Counted from the first letter of the stretch, positions 35,674 through 44,273 are shown. The stretch: 64,000 nucleotides of DNA from Candidatus Lachnoclostridium stercoravium (GCA_019118365.1 DWZA01000104.1:1-64000); one strand, 5' to 3'. The notes: generated by a model not told the origin, from the letters alone. Numbers and translations: made by a program.

Positions 35674-37410
35674 TCAGCCGCGGAAGCGGTTCAGGCAGGC
35701 GAAGATCTCCTGCCTTCTGGGAACGGCCAGGCCGCAGGGAACGTAGCTTCCGCAGAAGGGATCCCATCCTTTCTCCAGCAAGGTCTTTTCCAGGATATCT
35801 ACGGTCTGGCGCACAGATTTTCTGCCGTCTGATATATTTTCCAGAGCGTAGCGCAGAAGATGGGCGAGAGCCGCAGTCTGTTCAGGGTCCGCCAGCTGTT
35901 CTACATAGCGCAGGTCTACCGTTTCTTTGTTCAGGGAGAAGGAATCCCTGCCGAAAGTTTTGATCTTGGCGGGCTGTCCGTCTCTGCGTCCTCCGTTCCG
36001 TCCGCGCCCGCGGGACATATCAGCTGGATGAGCGGATGGAGCAGAACCGGTCTTTAGAACGCGCTTAAAATCAGGCAGGAGGAAATGCTCCGCCCGGACT
36101 CTTGGAGCGGAATGGTCCTGGCACATGGATTTTACCCGGTCTGTGATGTCCACAGGGCGGTAGCAGTCCATCTGGATGATGGTATGGGCGATGTAGAAAA
36201 ACGCCCCGGAGCTTCCGGCCACCAGGATGGTGGAAATATCCGCCTTTTCGTAGAGATCAAGGGCTCGCTCCAAAAAGGGCGTGATCGGCTCTTTTTCCCG
36301 GCTGATGACCTGCTGCATGAAATCGTCCCTGACCATAAAATTCGTAGCAGAGGTATCCTCGTCGATCAAAAAGAGCTTTGTGCCGGCCTCGATCCCTTCT
36401 ATGATCCCTGCGGCCTGGGAAGTGCTGCCGCTGGCATCCGGCGTGGAAAAACAGCGGGTGTCTCTGCCGTTTGGAAGGTCGTTGATAAAAAGGGAAATGT
36501 CTACATTTTTAATGGAACGTCCGTCCTCGGCGCGCAGCTTCAGAGCCGAACTGTCCGTGATCACATATTCCCTGCCGTCGCCGGCAATGTGGTTGTATAC
36601 GCCGGTCTGAAGAGCCTCCAGAAGGGTGGATTTTCCATGGTAGCCACCGCCTACGATCAGAGAAATGCCTTTTTTCAGCCCCATGCCTTCCAGACGGCCT
36701 TTGTGGGGGAGATCCAGGCAGACCTTAAGGGAATCAGGAGAAGAAAAGGGAACAGAGCCGGCCATAGGCAGATCGGAGATCCCGCTTTTCCTTGGGAGGA
36801 TGGAACCGTCCGCCACAAAGGCCACAAGGCCGCGTTCTTTCAGGCAGGAGCGGATGTACTCCTGGTCTTCTGCGAGGAAAAATACCTGTTCCACTTCTTT
36901 TGCATTTAATCGCTTATACAGAAAAGAGTCATGGATGGAGCGGGGAAGAAAATCGAAAAGGATCTTTTCCAGCTCTCCGGCCTGGATCGTCCTTCCAAAG
37001 GCAGGGAAGCCTACGTGGAAGCGGACGGTGATCCCTTTTTCCGTGATCTCGCAGGCGCTTCGGGAAAGGATTTCCTGGCCGCAGCGGCTGATGGAAAGAA
37101 GGCCGCTTTTGCCAGAGCCTTTGGCTTTGAAATTGCAGTCGGAAAAGCAGGAAGAAAGCCTCCTGGTAAGATGATCTTCCAGGGCGACACGGCAGTGATC
37201 CTTTTTATAATACTGCTCTGGAAAGCCTGCGGTTTTATGGGAAATCTCCACGTGCAGGGAAGAGGGGGATGCAAAAGGGTCTCCCTGTACATGGTCGATG
37301 GAAAGAATATAATCGTCAAACTGATATGCCCCTGCAAGGGATTTGTAGGCCGGATATCCCTTCCGGTCGATCGCTTTCAGCATAACAGCCAGATCCTGTG
37401 ATCGTTTCAT
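35674..37410 (-). CDS. Predicted ATPase of the ABC class (PF09818 type)
   Basis: A 578-residue cytoplasmic protein with Walker A GGGYHGKST (254-262), Walker B LFLIDEDTSATN and a signature region around SISRCGQEIL and VGGSSG-like motifs. These stand-alone ABC-class ATPases have no membrane partner and an unknown role, possibly nucleic-acid linked. An Arg/Gly-rich stretch (RGRGRNGGRRDG) could bind nucleic acid. ATG at 37410 has CAGGAGG; the upstream frame has none. Confidence 0.88.
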   Translation of the reverse strand: MKRSQDLAVMLKAIDRKGYPAYKSLAGAYQFDDYILSIDHVQGDPFASPSSLHVEISHKTAGFPEQYYKKDHCRVALEDHLTRRLSSCFSDCNFKAKGSGKSGLLSISRCGQEILSRSACEITEKGITVRFHVGFPAFGRTIQAGELEKILFDFLPRSIHDSFLYKRLNAKEVEQVFFLAEDQEYIRSCLKERGLVAFVADGSILPRKSGISDLPMAGSVPFSSPDSLKVCLDLPHKGRLEGMGLKKGISLIVGGGYHGKSTLLEALQTGVYNHIAGDGREYVITDSSALKLRAEDGRSIKNVDISLFINDLPNGRDTRCFSTPDASGSTSQAAGIIEGIEAGTKLFLIDEDTSATNFMVRDDFMQQVISREKEPITPFLERALDLYEKADISTILVAGSSGAFFYIAHTIIQMDCYRPVDITDRVKSMCQDHSAPRVRAEHFLLPDFKRVLKTGSAPSAHPADMSRGRGRNGGRRDGQPAKIKTFGRDSFSLNKETVDLRYVEQLADPEQTAALAHLLRYALENISDGRKSVRQTVDILEKTLLEKGWDPFCGSYVPCGLAVPRRQEIFACLNRFRG

Positions 37411-37521
37411 AAAAGCCTCCTGATGAAATAAAACTAGGATACGCATTCTGGCAGCTGCCAGGGATGGTACCACAGAAAACAGTGTACCATTTTTTCAGGA
37501 AAATAGAAAGTAAATATCTAT

Positions 37522-37550
37522 TTGACAAACACATGTTTTCACGGTATGAT
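37522..37550 (+). promoter_or_regulatory. Promoter of the ComEC-like hydrolase gene
   Basis: TTGACA (37522-37527), 17-base spacer, TATGAT (37545-37550). The start codon follows at 37614. Confidence 0.85.
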
Positions 37551-37613
37551 GTAGGAACGGGCGAAGATATGTTCGAATACAGGCGGATATCGGAAAAGAA
37601 CAGGAGGCAGCAT

Positions 37614-38591
37614 ATGAAGAACAGGATGAGATATTACCTGGCGGTAGCGGCAGTGGTGATCGCCGCTGTGATCGGAGTGGATAAGGGAACGCTTTCCGTA
37701 TTGATCCGGGAAGCAGTCCAGATGGGAGAATACGCGGCAGAGGAAGAAAAACAGGAAAGCCGGCCGGAGCGGGAGGAGTCCGCAGACGGAATGGACGGGA
37801 ACCTGGACGGCGGGGACGGGGAGCTTGATCCTCTTACGGTTACCTATATCGACGTGGGACAGGGAGATTCGATCCTGCTCCAGTGCGGCGGGCACAACAT
37901 GCTCATTGACGCGGGAAAGAACGACCAGGGCACGAAGCTGCAGGATTATTTTATGAGCAAGGGGATCGAAGAATTTGACTATCTGGTGGGAACCCACCCG
38001 GATGAAGACCATATCGGAGGCCTGGATGTGATCATCACGAAATTTCCGGCGGATCATGTGCTCATGCCGGACATAGAGACGGATACCCGGACTTACGACG
38101 ATGTGATCTTGGCTCTGGAGTACCGTTCCATGGAAGCGGAACATCCGGAGCAGGGAGATGAATTTTCCCTGGGAGATGCCACGGTGACGGTCGTAGGGCC
38201 TCCGGAGAAAGAATACGATAATAAAAACAATTATTCGATTATGCTCATGGTCCAGCATGGGAGCCAGAAGTTCTTATTTGCGGGAGACGGGGAAAGGGAA
38301 GAAGAACTGGATATCCTGGAGAGCGGGATGGATGTGGATGCGGACGTGCTGAAAGCGGGCCACCATGGGAGCAGCAGCTCTTCCTCCCAGGAGTTTCTGG
38401 ACGCCGTTTCCCCGGAAGCGGTGATCATAAGCTGCGGAGAGGACAATTCCTACGGCCATCCCCATCAGGAGACGATGATCAAGCTGCGGTCTATGGGCGT
38501 TGACGTCTACCGCACGGACAAAGAGGGAACCATCGTGGCGGAGAGCGACGGAAGCAATATTACGTTTAACGTGCCGCCGTCTGAGTGGTAA
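37614..38591 (+). CDS. Secreted ComEC/Rec2-like metallo-beta-lactamase-fold protein
   Basis: A 325-residue protein. An N-terminal membrane anchor (about 5-22) and an acidic linker precede a beta-lactamase-fold domain like the C-terminal part of ComEC: VTYIDVGQGDSILLQ, THPDEDHIGGLD (metal-binding HxDxDH-type), KAGHHGSSSSS and SCGEDNSYGHP. It has no channel domain, so it is a stand-alone extracellular hydrolase, perhaps a nuclease or phosphodiesterase. ATG at 37614 follows CAGGAGG. Confidence 0.88.
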   Translation: MKNRMRYYLAVAAVVIAAVIGVDKGTLSVLIREAVQMGEYAAEEEKQESRPEREESADGMDGNLDGGDGELDPLTVTYIDVGQGDSILLQCGGHNMLIDAGKNDQGTKLQDYFMSKGIEEFDYLVGTHPDEDHIGGLDVIITKFPADHVLMPDIETDTRTYDDVILALEYRSMEAEHPEQGDEFSLGDATVTVVGPPEKEYDNKNNYSIMLMVQHGSQKFLFAGDGEREEELDILESGMDVDADVLKAGHHGSSSSSSQEFLDAVSPEAVIISCGEDNSYGHPHQETMIKLRSMGVDVYRTDKEGTIVAESDGSNITFNVPPSEW

Positions 38592-38722
38592 GGTTTTACA
38601 AAAGGACGATAGAAAGCTTAACAAAAAGGAGGTAAGATACAGACATAAAAGATTTTTTAGAGCATATAATATTGTGCTGGCAAAAGAAAGCCGGACAAAT
38701 TATATATGGAGATGACAAGAAT

Positions 38723-38887
38723 ATGACACAAGTAGAATTAGCCGGAAAGATTGGCAACGACCTTCTGAATATCGTGAAGGTGTACTTAAAAGGGCAGCTG
38801 ACTATGGATGAGCTGTCGATGATCCTGGGCAGAGACAGGACGGAAGAAGTAAAAAAATATATGGTGAGCGCCGCCGGAGAGGCATAG
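38723..38887 (+). CDS. Small helical protein, 54 residues
   Basis: Starts MTQVELAGKIGNDLLNIV and ends KKYMVSAAGEA. No signal or membrane segment; the middle (GQLTMDELSMILGRDRTEEV) looks like a small helix-turn-helix but no family is recognised. It has a weak GGAG site and is followed by a good terminator. Confidence 0.6.
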   Translation: MTQVELAGKIGNDLLNIVKVYLKGQLTMDELSMILGRDRTEEVKKYMVSAAGEA

Positions 38888-38920
38888 AAAGCCTGGAAAG
38901 GCAGCGGCTGAAAAAATGTC

Positions 38921-38950
38921 AGGCATCCGTGGGAAACGGGTGCCTTTTAT
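38921..38950 (+). terminator. Intrinsic terminator
   Basis: AGGCATCCGT (38921-38930), loop GGGAA, ACGGGTGCCT (38936-38945), then TTTTAT. Confidence 0.85.
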
Positions 38951-39175
38951 ATTCCATAGGAAAGACTGCAGTGATTAAAAGTAAAAAAGTATCGCCTTTC
39001 CTATGGAATAAAAACGCTCCACTTGTGGACGCGCAGGGGCTGCCCCAGCACAAGCGAGGGCACTCCGCGCTTAAGGAAAATGGTTGCTGATGCAACCGCG
39101 GAGCCTGGCCCAACGAAGTACGGTTTCGTGCGCAGTGAGGCCACTTCGACGCGAGTGTGCGCTGTAGCTTTTTGG
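38951..39175. other. Candidate structured RNA or worn mobile element
   Basis: It opens with a perfect 14-bp inverted repeat, ATTCCATAGGAAAG (38951-38964) and CTTTCCTATGGAAT (38996-39009). This is followed by a set of nested hairpins: CTTGTG...CACAAG around GGGGC-GCCCC, then CTCCGCG (39063-39069) facing GCGGAG (39098-39103) around GGTTGC-TGAT-GCAACC, and a further GCGCAGTG...GAGTGTGCGC stem, ending at CTTTTT. No credible protein is coded. It may be a non-coding RNA. Confidence 0.5.
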
Positions 39176-39261
39176 ACACATTAAACAATGTGCCGGAAAA
39201 GAATTTTTAAGAGATTGCGGATTGGTGATTGATAACGGAACGAAAGAACAGTATAGTAAAT

Positions 39262-39349
39262 AATATAAATCCGAGTTATTCAGCTTTATGCTGACCGACA
39301 GCAAAAATCCGATCCGCCTTTGCAGGCACTGTACAAAAGCGGAATATAA
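39262..39349 (+). pseudogene. Fragment of a zinc-ribbon (DUF6076-like) gene
   Basis: A frame reads KSELFSFMLTDSKNPIRLCR and then HCTKAEYNRW before meeting the rhuM region. FMLTDxKNPIRxCxxC is typical of the end of DUF6076-type proteins. It has no start and no downstream half, so it is a short remnant. Confidence 0.45.
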
Positions 39350-39370
39350 TCGATGGGATGGTGATATACA

Positions 39371-40399
39371 ATGGTTGAAAAGAAAAACAACAAACTGCAA
39401 ATTCGAAATAGTACGGTGGACTTCCTTGTATTCACAAAGGACGCTCACGAGGACGGCATTGAAGTGCGTGTGCAGGATCACGATGTATGGCTGACACAAA
39501 AGGCAATCGGCCAGCTTTTTGATGTAGATAGAAGCGTTGTTACAAAGCACCTTAAAAATATTTATGAAAGCGGAGAATTGTCCGAAGATTCAACTTGTGC
39601 AAATTTTGCACAAGTTGCAGATAACGGGAAAACCTATCAATACAAATTTTATTCGCTGTCCGCTATTATCGCCGTCGGCTACCGCGTTAACTCCGGCAGG
39701 GCAACACAATTCCGGCAATGGGCAACAAAGGTGCTAGATACCTTTGCCAAGCAGGGATATGTCTTAGATAAAAGCAGACTGATCAACGGCCAGATTTTCG
39801 ATGAGGATTATTTTGACCATCTGATTTCTGAAATACAGGAAATCAGGGCCAGTGAGCGCCGTTTCTACCAGAAAATCACGGATATTTATGCCACTGCTGT
39901 TGATTACTCTGTCGACAGTCAGATTACAAAAGATTTTTTTGCGACGGTACAGAATAAGATGCATTATGCTGTTCATGGAAATACTGCAGCGGAGGTTATT
40001 GTGGCAAGAGCTGACCACACAAAGGAACATATGGGATTGACTTCATGGCGCAATGCTCCTAATGGAAAGATTGTAAAAGCCGATGTGTCTATCGCAAAAA
40101 ACTACTTGTCCGTTGATGAGATACAGGAGCTAAACGAGATTGTCACGATGTATCTGGACTATGCCACAAGGCAGGCCAGACGGCATATCCCCATGACAAT
40201 GGCGGATTGGGCTTCCAAGCTGGATGCGTTTCTGCAATTCAATGATGCTGAAATTTTGCAGGACAAGGGAAAGGTTACTGCCGCAATCGCCAAAGCCTTT
40301 GCAGAAAGTGAATTTGAGCAGTACCGGATTATCCAAGACCGTTTGTATCAGAGTGATTTTGACCGCTTAGTTGCTGACACAAAGCCAAATCAAAAATAA
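39371..40399 (+). CDS. rhuM: RhuM-family protein
   Basis: A 342-residue protein of the RhuM family, found on genomic islands of many bacteria; biochemical role unknown. The N-terminal winged-helix-like segment VWLTQKAIGQLFDVDRSVVTKHLKNI suggests DNA binding, and the C-terminal part has the conserved HTKEHMGLTSW and ARRHIPMTMADWASKLD. The lower GC and different codon use, and the gene fragment and structured repeat beside it, support acquisition by transfer. Possible promoter: TTGCAG at 39320 and TATAAT at 39345 (spacing 19). Ribosome site weak. Confidence 0.88.
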   Translation: MVEKKNNKLQIRNSTVDFLVFTKDAHEDGIEVRVQDHDVWLTQKAIGQLFDVDRSVVTKHLKNIYESGELSEDSTCANFAQVADNGKTYQYKFYSLSAIIAVGYRVNSGRATQFRQWATKVLDTFAKQGYVLDKSRLINGQIFDEDYFDHLISEIQEIRASERRFYQKITDIYATAVDYSVDSQITKDFFATVQNKMHYAVHGNTAAEVIVARADHTKEHMGLTSWRNAPNGKIVKADVSIAKNYLSVDEIQELNEIVTMYLDYATRQARRHIPMTMADWASKLDAFLQFNDAEILQDKGKVTAAIAKAFAESEFEQYRIIQDRLYQSDFDRLVADTKPNQK

Positions 40400-40694
40400 G
40401 ATTTTATGGCAGTTTGTCAATCTGATTGAGGTACTGCGGCTGTCAAAGCATATGAAAAGCTCCATAAGTCAACGGGGCAAGGGCAATATGATACACGGGA
40501 AAGGCAAGAAAAAGTGCAAATAGGCAAGGAGAAAATACGCCGCATCCAGCAAAATCTGCTGAATACGGCGTATTTCTTCGCTGCCCAATCTGTCTGACAG
40601 ATACCATAATCGTAATTTTTTCAAATCACTTTCTTATGAGCACTCACAAAACAGAGAGGCTTTTTTTACGTGATAAATAAAATATAAAATAAGC
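40400..40694. other. Intergenic remnant region with terminator hairpin
   Basis: No intact gene. AAATACGCCGC...CGGCGTATTT (about 40534-40581) can form a hairpin with an inner CAGCA/TGCTG stem and probably ends rhuM transcription. The frame before it reads like a broken coding sequence (AYEKLHKSTGQGQYDTRERQ) without a start. Confidence 0.4.
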
Positions 40695-40745
40695 TTGACA
40701 TGCAATGTAAAGCGTACTATACTTAAAATGTAAAGAGAACTATAC
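40695..40745 (+). promoter_or_regulatory. Promoter with two direct operator-like repeats
   Basis: TTGACA (40695-40700), 17 bases, TATACT (40718-40723). Two copies of AATGTAAAGNGNACTATAC start at 40704 and 40727, 23 bases apart (17 of 19 identical), covering the spacer, the -10 and the start of the transcript. This is a natural site for autorepression by the HTH protein coded just downstream. Confidence 0.75.
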
Positions 40746-40762
40746 ATGAAAGGGGAGAGGGG

Positions 40763-40969
40763 ATGAAAAACCGGATACAGGAACTGAGAAAGGCCGGACG
40801 GATCCGGCAGGAAGACCTGGCGGAAGCGGTGGGCGTTACCAGGCAGACTATCATTTCCCTGGAAAACGGGAAGTACAACGCATCGCTGATCCTGGCCCAC
40901 AGGATCGCCAGATATTTTGGAAAGACGATCGAAGAGATATTTTTATTTGAAGAGGAAGAGGAGGTATAG
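40763..40969 (+). CDS. Cro/CI-type HTH regulator
   Basis: A 68-residue, single-domain XRE regulator ([21 protein letters not shown]) ending in an acidic tail. The size and the neighbour fit the common pair of a small HTH repressor and a multi-pass membrane protein. Likely binds the direct repeats upstream. A GGGGAGAGGGG purine run is the ribosome site. Confidence 0.9.
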   Translation: MKNRIQELRKAGRIRQEDLAEAVGVTRQTIISLENGKYNASLILAHRIARYFGKTIEEIFLFEEEEEV

Positions 40970-40972
40970 ACC

Positions 40973-41461
40973 ATGTTGCTGAACCATTTTTTTGCGGAAA
41001 CGCCTATTGATTTTGAAAAACGATGCAGGATGCGCGTGTTTGTGGGGATCGGGGTCATAGTTTTGGGAGCGGCGGCCCTGGCGCTGGCTTTGTTAAGCCA
41101 GAGCGGCCTGCCTTTGATTCGTGCGGACGAAGGTTCCCATGATTTTATCGCCAGCTTTTATTCCAGCACCGGCATTGCGTTAATGGCCGCGGGAGCGGTC
41201 ACTGCGGTCCGGAATCTTCACTACCTGAGATCTCCGGAAAGCCGCAGGAAGAAGGAGATATATGAGACGGACGAGAGGAACCGGCTGATCGGCCTGCGCT
41301 GCTGGGCTTACAGCGGTTACGCCATGTTCCTGCTTTTATATGCGGGAGTGCTGGCGGCGGGCTTTATGAGCATGACGGCAGTGAAGGTGCTCCTGACCGT
41401 GATCGCTCTGTACGCGGCTTTGCTCCTGATCTTCCGGATCCTGCTGCAGCGGAGCATGTAA
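40973..41461 (+). CDS. Four-pass membrane protein paired with the HTH regulator
   Basis: A 162-residue protein with four predicted membrane segments (about 24-43, 63-80, 110-128, 132-155) and a charged cytoplasmic loop (RSPESRRKKEIYETDERNRL), typical of DUF2178-like partners of small XRE regulators. It begins three bases after the regulator's stop. Function unknown. Confidence 0.8.
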   Translation: MLLNHFFAETPIDFEKRCRMRVFVGIGVIVLGAAALALALLSQSGLPLIRADEGSHDFIASFYSSTGIALMAAGAVTAVRNLHYLRSPESRRKKEIYETDERNRLIGLRCWAYSGYAMFLLLYAGVLAAGFMSMTAVKVLLTVIALYAALLLIFRILLQRSM

Positions 41462-41489
41462 GAAGCGCGGACACATCATTTTGATACGG

Positions 41490-41600
41490 GTAACTGTTCA
41501 GGACGGTACATCTTCTTGCCCGGCCCCAGGCCGGACAAGAAGCATCGGGTGTCCATATCCTAGGGGGGCACGCTGTTTTCCCGCCGTCCTGAACTGCTAC
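41490..41600. repeat. Dispersed palindromic element, complete copy R7
   Basis: Left arm GTAACTGTTCAGGACGG (41490-41506) and right arm CCGTCCTGAACTGCTAC (41584-41600) are inverted repeats. Inside, CTTCTTG-C-CCGGCC, loop, GGCCGG-A-CAAGAAG (41512-41542) forms a strong hairpin with a single C/A mismatch. Confidence 0.9.
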
Positions 41601-41616
41601 AAATATGAAAAACAGA

Positions 41617-41655
41617 AAGATACCCTCAGGTCAGACGGCCTGGGGGTATTTTGTA
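41617..41655. terminator. Bidirectional terminator overlapping the lysin stop
   Basis: ATACCCTCAGG (41620-41630), loop TCAGACGG, CCTGGGGGTAT (41639-41649), then TTTT. The TGA of the minus-strand lysin gene (41631-41633) lies in the loop. Confidence 0.8.
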
Positions 41656-42578
41656 AGATCAGGGAAGCGGGTATCTTTTTCCGGAACATAGACGCCGTTT
41701 TCATCTACAAAGTAATAGACGTCTTTTTCCGGATCTTTGGAACGGACATAGGCGTTTGCGGCCATGACGCCGTCGGCCTGAAGATAATAGTCCCGGCCTT
41801 TGTAGGAGATCCAGCGGCTTTCGGCCATATAGCAGGAGCTGTCGAAGTAATACCAGCAGTTTTTATAAGAGTACCAGGTATCGTGCACAGCCATGCCGTT
41901 TCCATCGAACCAGGCCCACTGATGGCCGTCGCAATACCAGTCGTTTCGGACGCATTTTCCCGTATCGCCCAGATAAAAACGCCATCCGCCGTCTTCCATG
42001 CGCCACCCGGATCTTTTATCCTGCGAGGCGGGAAGCCGGGAGGAAGCCCCATAGTCGATATAGCAGAAGCCTTTGATAGAAGGGTCGTCTGCCGGCCGTG
42101 CTTTGATCCGCACCTGGCCGCCGTTGCGGTCGTTTAAGTCGGAAGAAGTATTGCCTTCGCAGCAGTGAAACCACGTTTTTCCATTTTCCTCGTAGATGTC
42201 CAAAACGCGGCCGGCGTGAGAATAGTGAAAGATCACCAGGGCTCCTTCACGGGGAAGCATGCCGGTCTTTCCTGCCGCCTGGAAGGCGGAATAGGAGAGA
42301 AAGCAGTTATAGCCTGTGTAGGAGTTTTTCGTCATATTCCAGTGAGACAGGGCGATATCCCGGCCAAATTCATAAGCTTCCAGGGCGAACTGGAACGTGC
42401 AGCACCAGGGCTGCCCCTGGCAGCCCATCAGTCCGAGAGCGTTTACGTCCCTGGAATACTTTGTATAATTGCCAGCCCCTTTATTGGCTGTTTTAGAATC
42501 CAGCCCAAGGGCGGAGGCTTTTTCTATATACCCGTCTTCTTCACAGAAACGGGCCAGCAAACCTTCTAAGGTTCCCAT
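41631..42578 (-). CDS. Phage-type lysin with cell-wall-binding repeats
   Basis: A 315-residue protein. The N-terminal domain (about 1-170) has the cysteine-peptidase layout of CHAP/NlpC amidases: QPWCCTFQFALEAYEFG with the likely nucleophile and VIFHYSHAGRVLD with the histidine. The C-terminal 130 residues are choline-binding-type repeats (GGWRFYLGD, WYCDGHQWAWFD, WYYFDSSCYMAE). It has no signal peptide, so release would need a holin or particle. It is last gene of the tail locus, with AAAGGAG before the ATG. Confidence 0.85.
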   Translation of the reverse strand: MGTLEGLLARFCEEDGYIEKASALGLDSKTANKGAGNYTKYSRDVNALGLMGCQGQPWCCTFQFALEAYEFGRDIALSHWNMTKNSYTGYNCFLSYSAFQAAGKTGMLPREGALVIFHYSHAGRVLDIYEENGKTWFHCCEGNTSSDLNDRNGGQVRIKARPADDPSIKGFCYIDYGASSRLPASQDKRSGWRMEDGGWRFYLGDTGKCVRNDWYCDGHQWAWFDGNGMAVHDTWYSYKNCWYYFDSSCYMAESRWISYKGRDYYLQADGVMAANAYVRSKDPEKDVYYFVDENGVYVPEKDTRFPDLTKYPQAV

Positions 42579-42592
42579 TTTGATCAGCTCCT

Positions 42593-42847
42593 TTATCCTG
42601 TCAGTATAAAAAGGTCGTTCCAGTTGTTCTGAGGGGCGCAGACCCGGACGATCTGTCCTTCGGTCAGCTGAAAAGAGCTGGAAGCGGCATAATAGTTTCC
42701 TCTGTAAAGGACCTCGTAGCGGCCGTCGGGAAGCCGGCTTTTTACCTGCGCTTTAAAGGTCCTGTCGTAGCCGGCCCGTTCGATCTGTCTTTTGACCTGA
42801 ACGAACAGGGCCCTGGCAAATTCATTCCATAAAGTTGTGTAATCCAT
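42593..42847 (-). CDS. Small tail-locus protein
   Basis: An 84-residue protein beginning MDYTTLWNEF, with CGGAGG before the ATG. The longer frame would overlap the preceding gene. A beta-barrel-like end (DGRYEVLYRGNYYAASSSFQ, QIVRVCAP) resembles small phage accessory proteins of the DUF2577 type; assignment uncertain. Confidence 0.65.
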   Translation of the reverse strand: MDYTTLWNEFARALFVQVKRQIERAGYDRTFKAQVKSRLPDGRYEVLYRGNYYAASSSFQLTEGQIVRVCAPQNNWNDLFILTG

Positions 42848-42860
42848 GGTATCCCTCCGT

Positions 42861-43325
42861 TTATTCCTGCGGCGCGCCCGGCCTTTCCGGAAGGGCGATC
42901 TTCCTTCCAAGGATCCGGTAATAAGGCGCCTGGCCGTAATCCAGAAAATAATAATTGATGATATCTGACAGGACGATCCCGTAGATACTCACAAAGATCC
43001 ACAGGATGCTGAAGGTCAGGCATATGACTCCGTCAAAATTAAAAGGCATGTCGGAATAGTCCCACATGCCGATGTGAAGCACATGTTTATCCAGCTCTCC
43101 TGTGACCAGCTCAAAAAATGTGACCACGCAGGCGCCCAGGATCCCCTGGAGGCACAGGTCGATATCCCAGGAGATCCAGTCGTTGATTTTGTCATTGATC
43201 AGGAAGCACAAGGCGCCTACCAGCCCCATGAGAAAAAAGGAATGTCCCCGGAACAGAACTTCCAGAGTGATGTAGCTGGTGAAGCCGACGTAAAATAACG
43301 TAAGGGTTTTTAATCTGCTTTCCAT
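42861..43325 (-). CDS. CmpB-like membrane protein (putative holin role)
   Basis: A 154-residue protein with about five membrane segments and the motif WDYSDMPFNFDGVICLTFS, typical of the putative ABC-transporter type IV (CmpB, PF06541) family. Placed directly before the lysin in a tail locus, it takes the position usual for a holin. That role is inference. CAAGGAAAGGAGG precedes the ATG. Confidence 0.72.
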   Translation of the reverse strand: MESRLKTLTLFYVGFTSYITLEVLFRGHSFFLMGLVGALCFLINDKINDWISWDIDLCLQGILGACVVTFFELVTGELDKHVLHIGMWDYSDMPFNFDGVICLTFSILWIFVSIYGIVLSDIINYYFLDYGQAPYYRILGRKIALPERPGAPQE

Positions 43326-43344
43326 AGGGCCTCCTTTCCTTGTA

Positions 43345-43959
43345 TTACGGGTTGGAGAGAACCTGGATCGTCTCCTGGTTCTGGGCGGCGATGGAATTGT
43401 AATTGTCCAGGTATTTTCCCGTAAGAGGATCGCCGTAGGAAACAGCCTTTACCTGAGGAATATCCTCTTCTTTCGTAAAAGTTTCCAGGATAAAAAGCTT
43501 CAGCTGGTTAAAATAGGTTTCCTGGGCAGCTTTGTGGGCTTCTTCGGCTATATAAAGCGCCGCCAGCTGATCGGGAGAATACAGCCGGCAGCTTCCGCCT
43601 TGGCAGTGGTAGGGCTGGGGAAGGCCGGTGGCCCTGGATATGTAAAAAAGGGCGGCGATATTGTTCTGGTCGCCGTCAGAAAGGCTGTAAGGGAAACGCT
43701 GGGAAATGCCGTCGATCTCCAGAGTGACGCCGGCTTCGATGGCCTTGCGGCAGGCGGCGGAAAGCTCCAGGATCTTTTGTGATCTTATCTCTTCCAGCCC
43801 GGATCCTATGGGCGCAAGGGAAAAATAGGACAGGATCTCCTGTTTTTCTTCATCCGAAAGATTGGCGTAGGAGCGGAATACCTCCCGGATGTCTTCTCCC
43901 TGATCCAGCCGGATCCTGGCAGCGTGGATCAGGACATTTTTCTGCGCGTTTGTAAGCAT
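43345..43959 (-). CDS. Tail-locus protein of unknown function
   Basis: A 204-residue, helical protein with no membrane segment. It contains ITLEIDGISQRFPYSLSDGD-like text (GVTLEIDGISQRFPYSLSD), a pattern seen in phage tail-fibre assembly or DUF4376-type proteins. Its start overlaps the preceding gene's stop, implying coupled translation. Role not assigned. Confidence 0.65.
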   Translation of the reverse strand: MLTNAQKNVLIHAARIRLDQGEDIREVFRSYANLSDEEKQEILSYFSLAPIGSGLEEIRSQKILELSAACRKAIEAGVTLEIDGISQRFPYSLSDGDQNNIAALFYISRATGLPQPYHCQGGSCRLYSPDQLAALYIAEEAHKAAQETYFNQLKLFILETFTKEEDIPQVKAVSYGDPLTGKYLDNYNSIAAQNQETIQVLSNP

Positions 43960-44273
43960 TATGCGGCACCTCCTAAAAGATCAGCAACCGTAAGGGTCAG
44001 CTGCTCGTTTTCATTTTTTAAATAAGACACTTCTTCTTCAGCCGTGGGGATGTAGGGCACTTCGGTTTCTGAGCCGTCCTCATCCCTGTGCCAGAACCGT
44101 CCGTCGCGGTAGCCGTCGCCGATGGCGCAGGCGTACTGGAGGCAGTCCACGGCGAACGCCTCGTCGCCATAGGTGCAGCGGGTCAGATAATTCGCCAGCT
44201 CGTAGTCGGCGCAGACCATGATATTCTGAACGGTTCCTTCTGATATCTGAGCAAATACTTGATGTACGATCAT
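43959..44273 (-). CDS. Small tail-locus protein
   Basis: A 104-residue protein with an N-terminal domain (VNIMVCADYELANYLTRC-like) containing CTYGDEAFAVDCLQY and a C-terminal coiled coil (EEEVSYLKNENEQLTLTVADL). Such small coiled-coil proteins often follow tail fibres. AGGAGG lies ahead of the start. Confidence 0.65.
   Translation of the reverse strand: MIVHQVFAQISEGTVQNIMVCADYELANYLTRCTYGDEAFAVDCLQYACAIGDGYRDGRFWHRDEDGSETEVPYIPTAEEEVSYLKNENEQLTLTVADLLGGAA

Noticed and set aside
36085..36909. A 274-codon plus-strand frame inside the ABC-class ATPase gene
   Set aside because: It is antisense to a gene with intact Walker motifs; no ribosome site or known domain.
38919..39188. An 89-codon minus-strand frame in the structured region before rhuM
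   Set aside because: It has no ribosome site, and the sequence is explained by nested inverted repeats.
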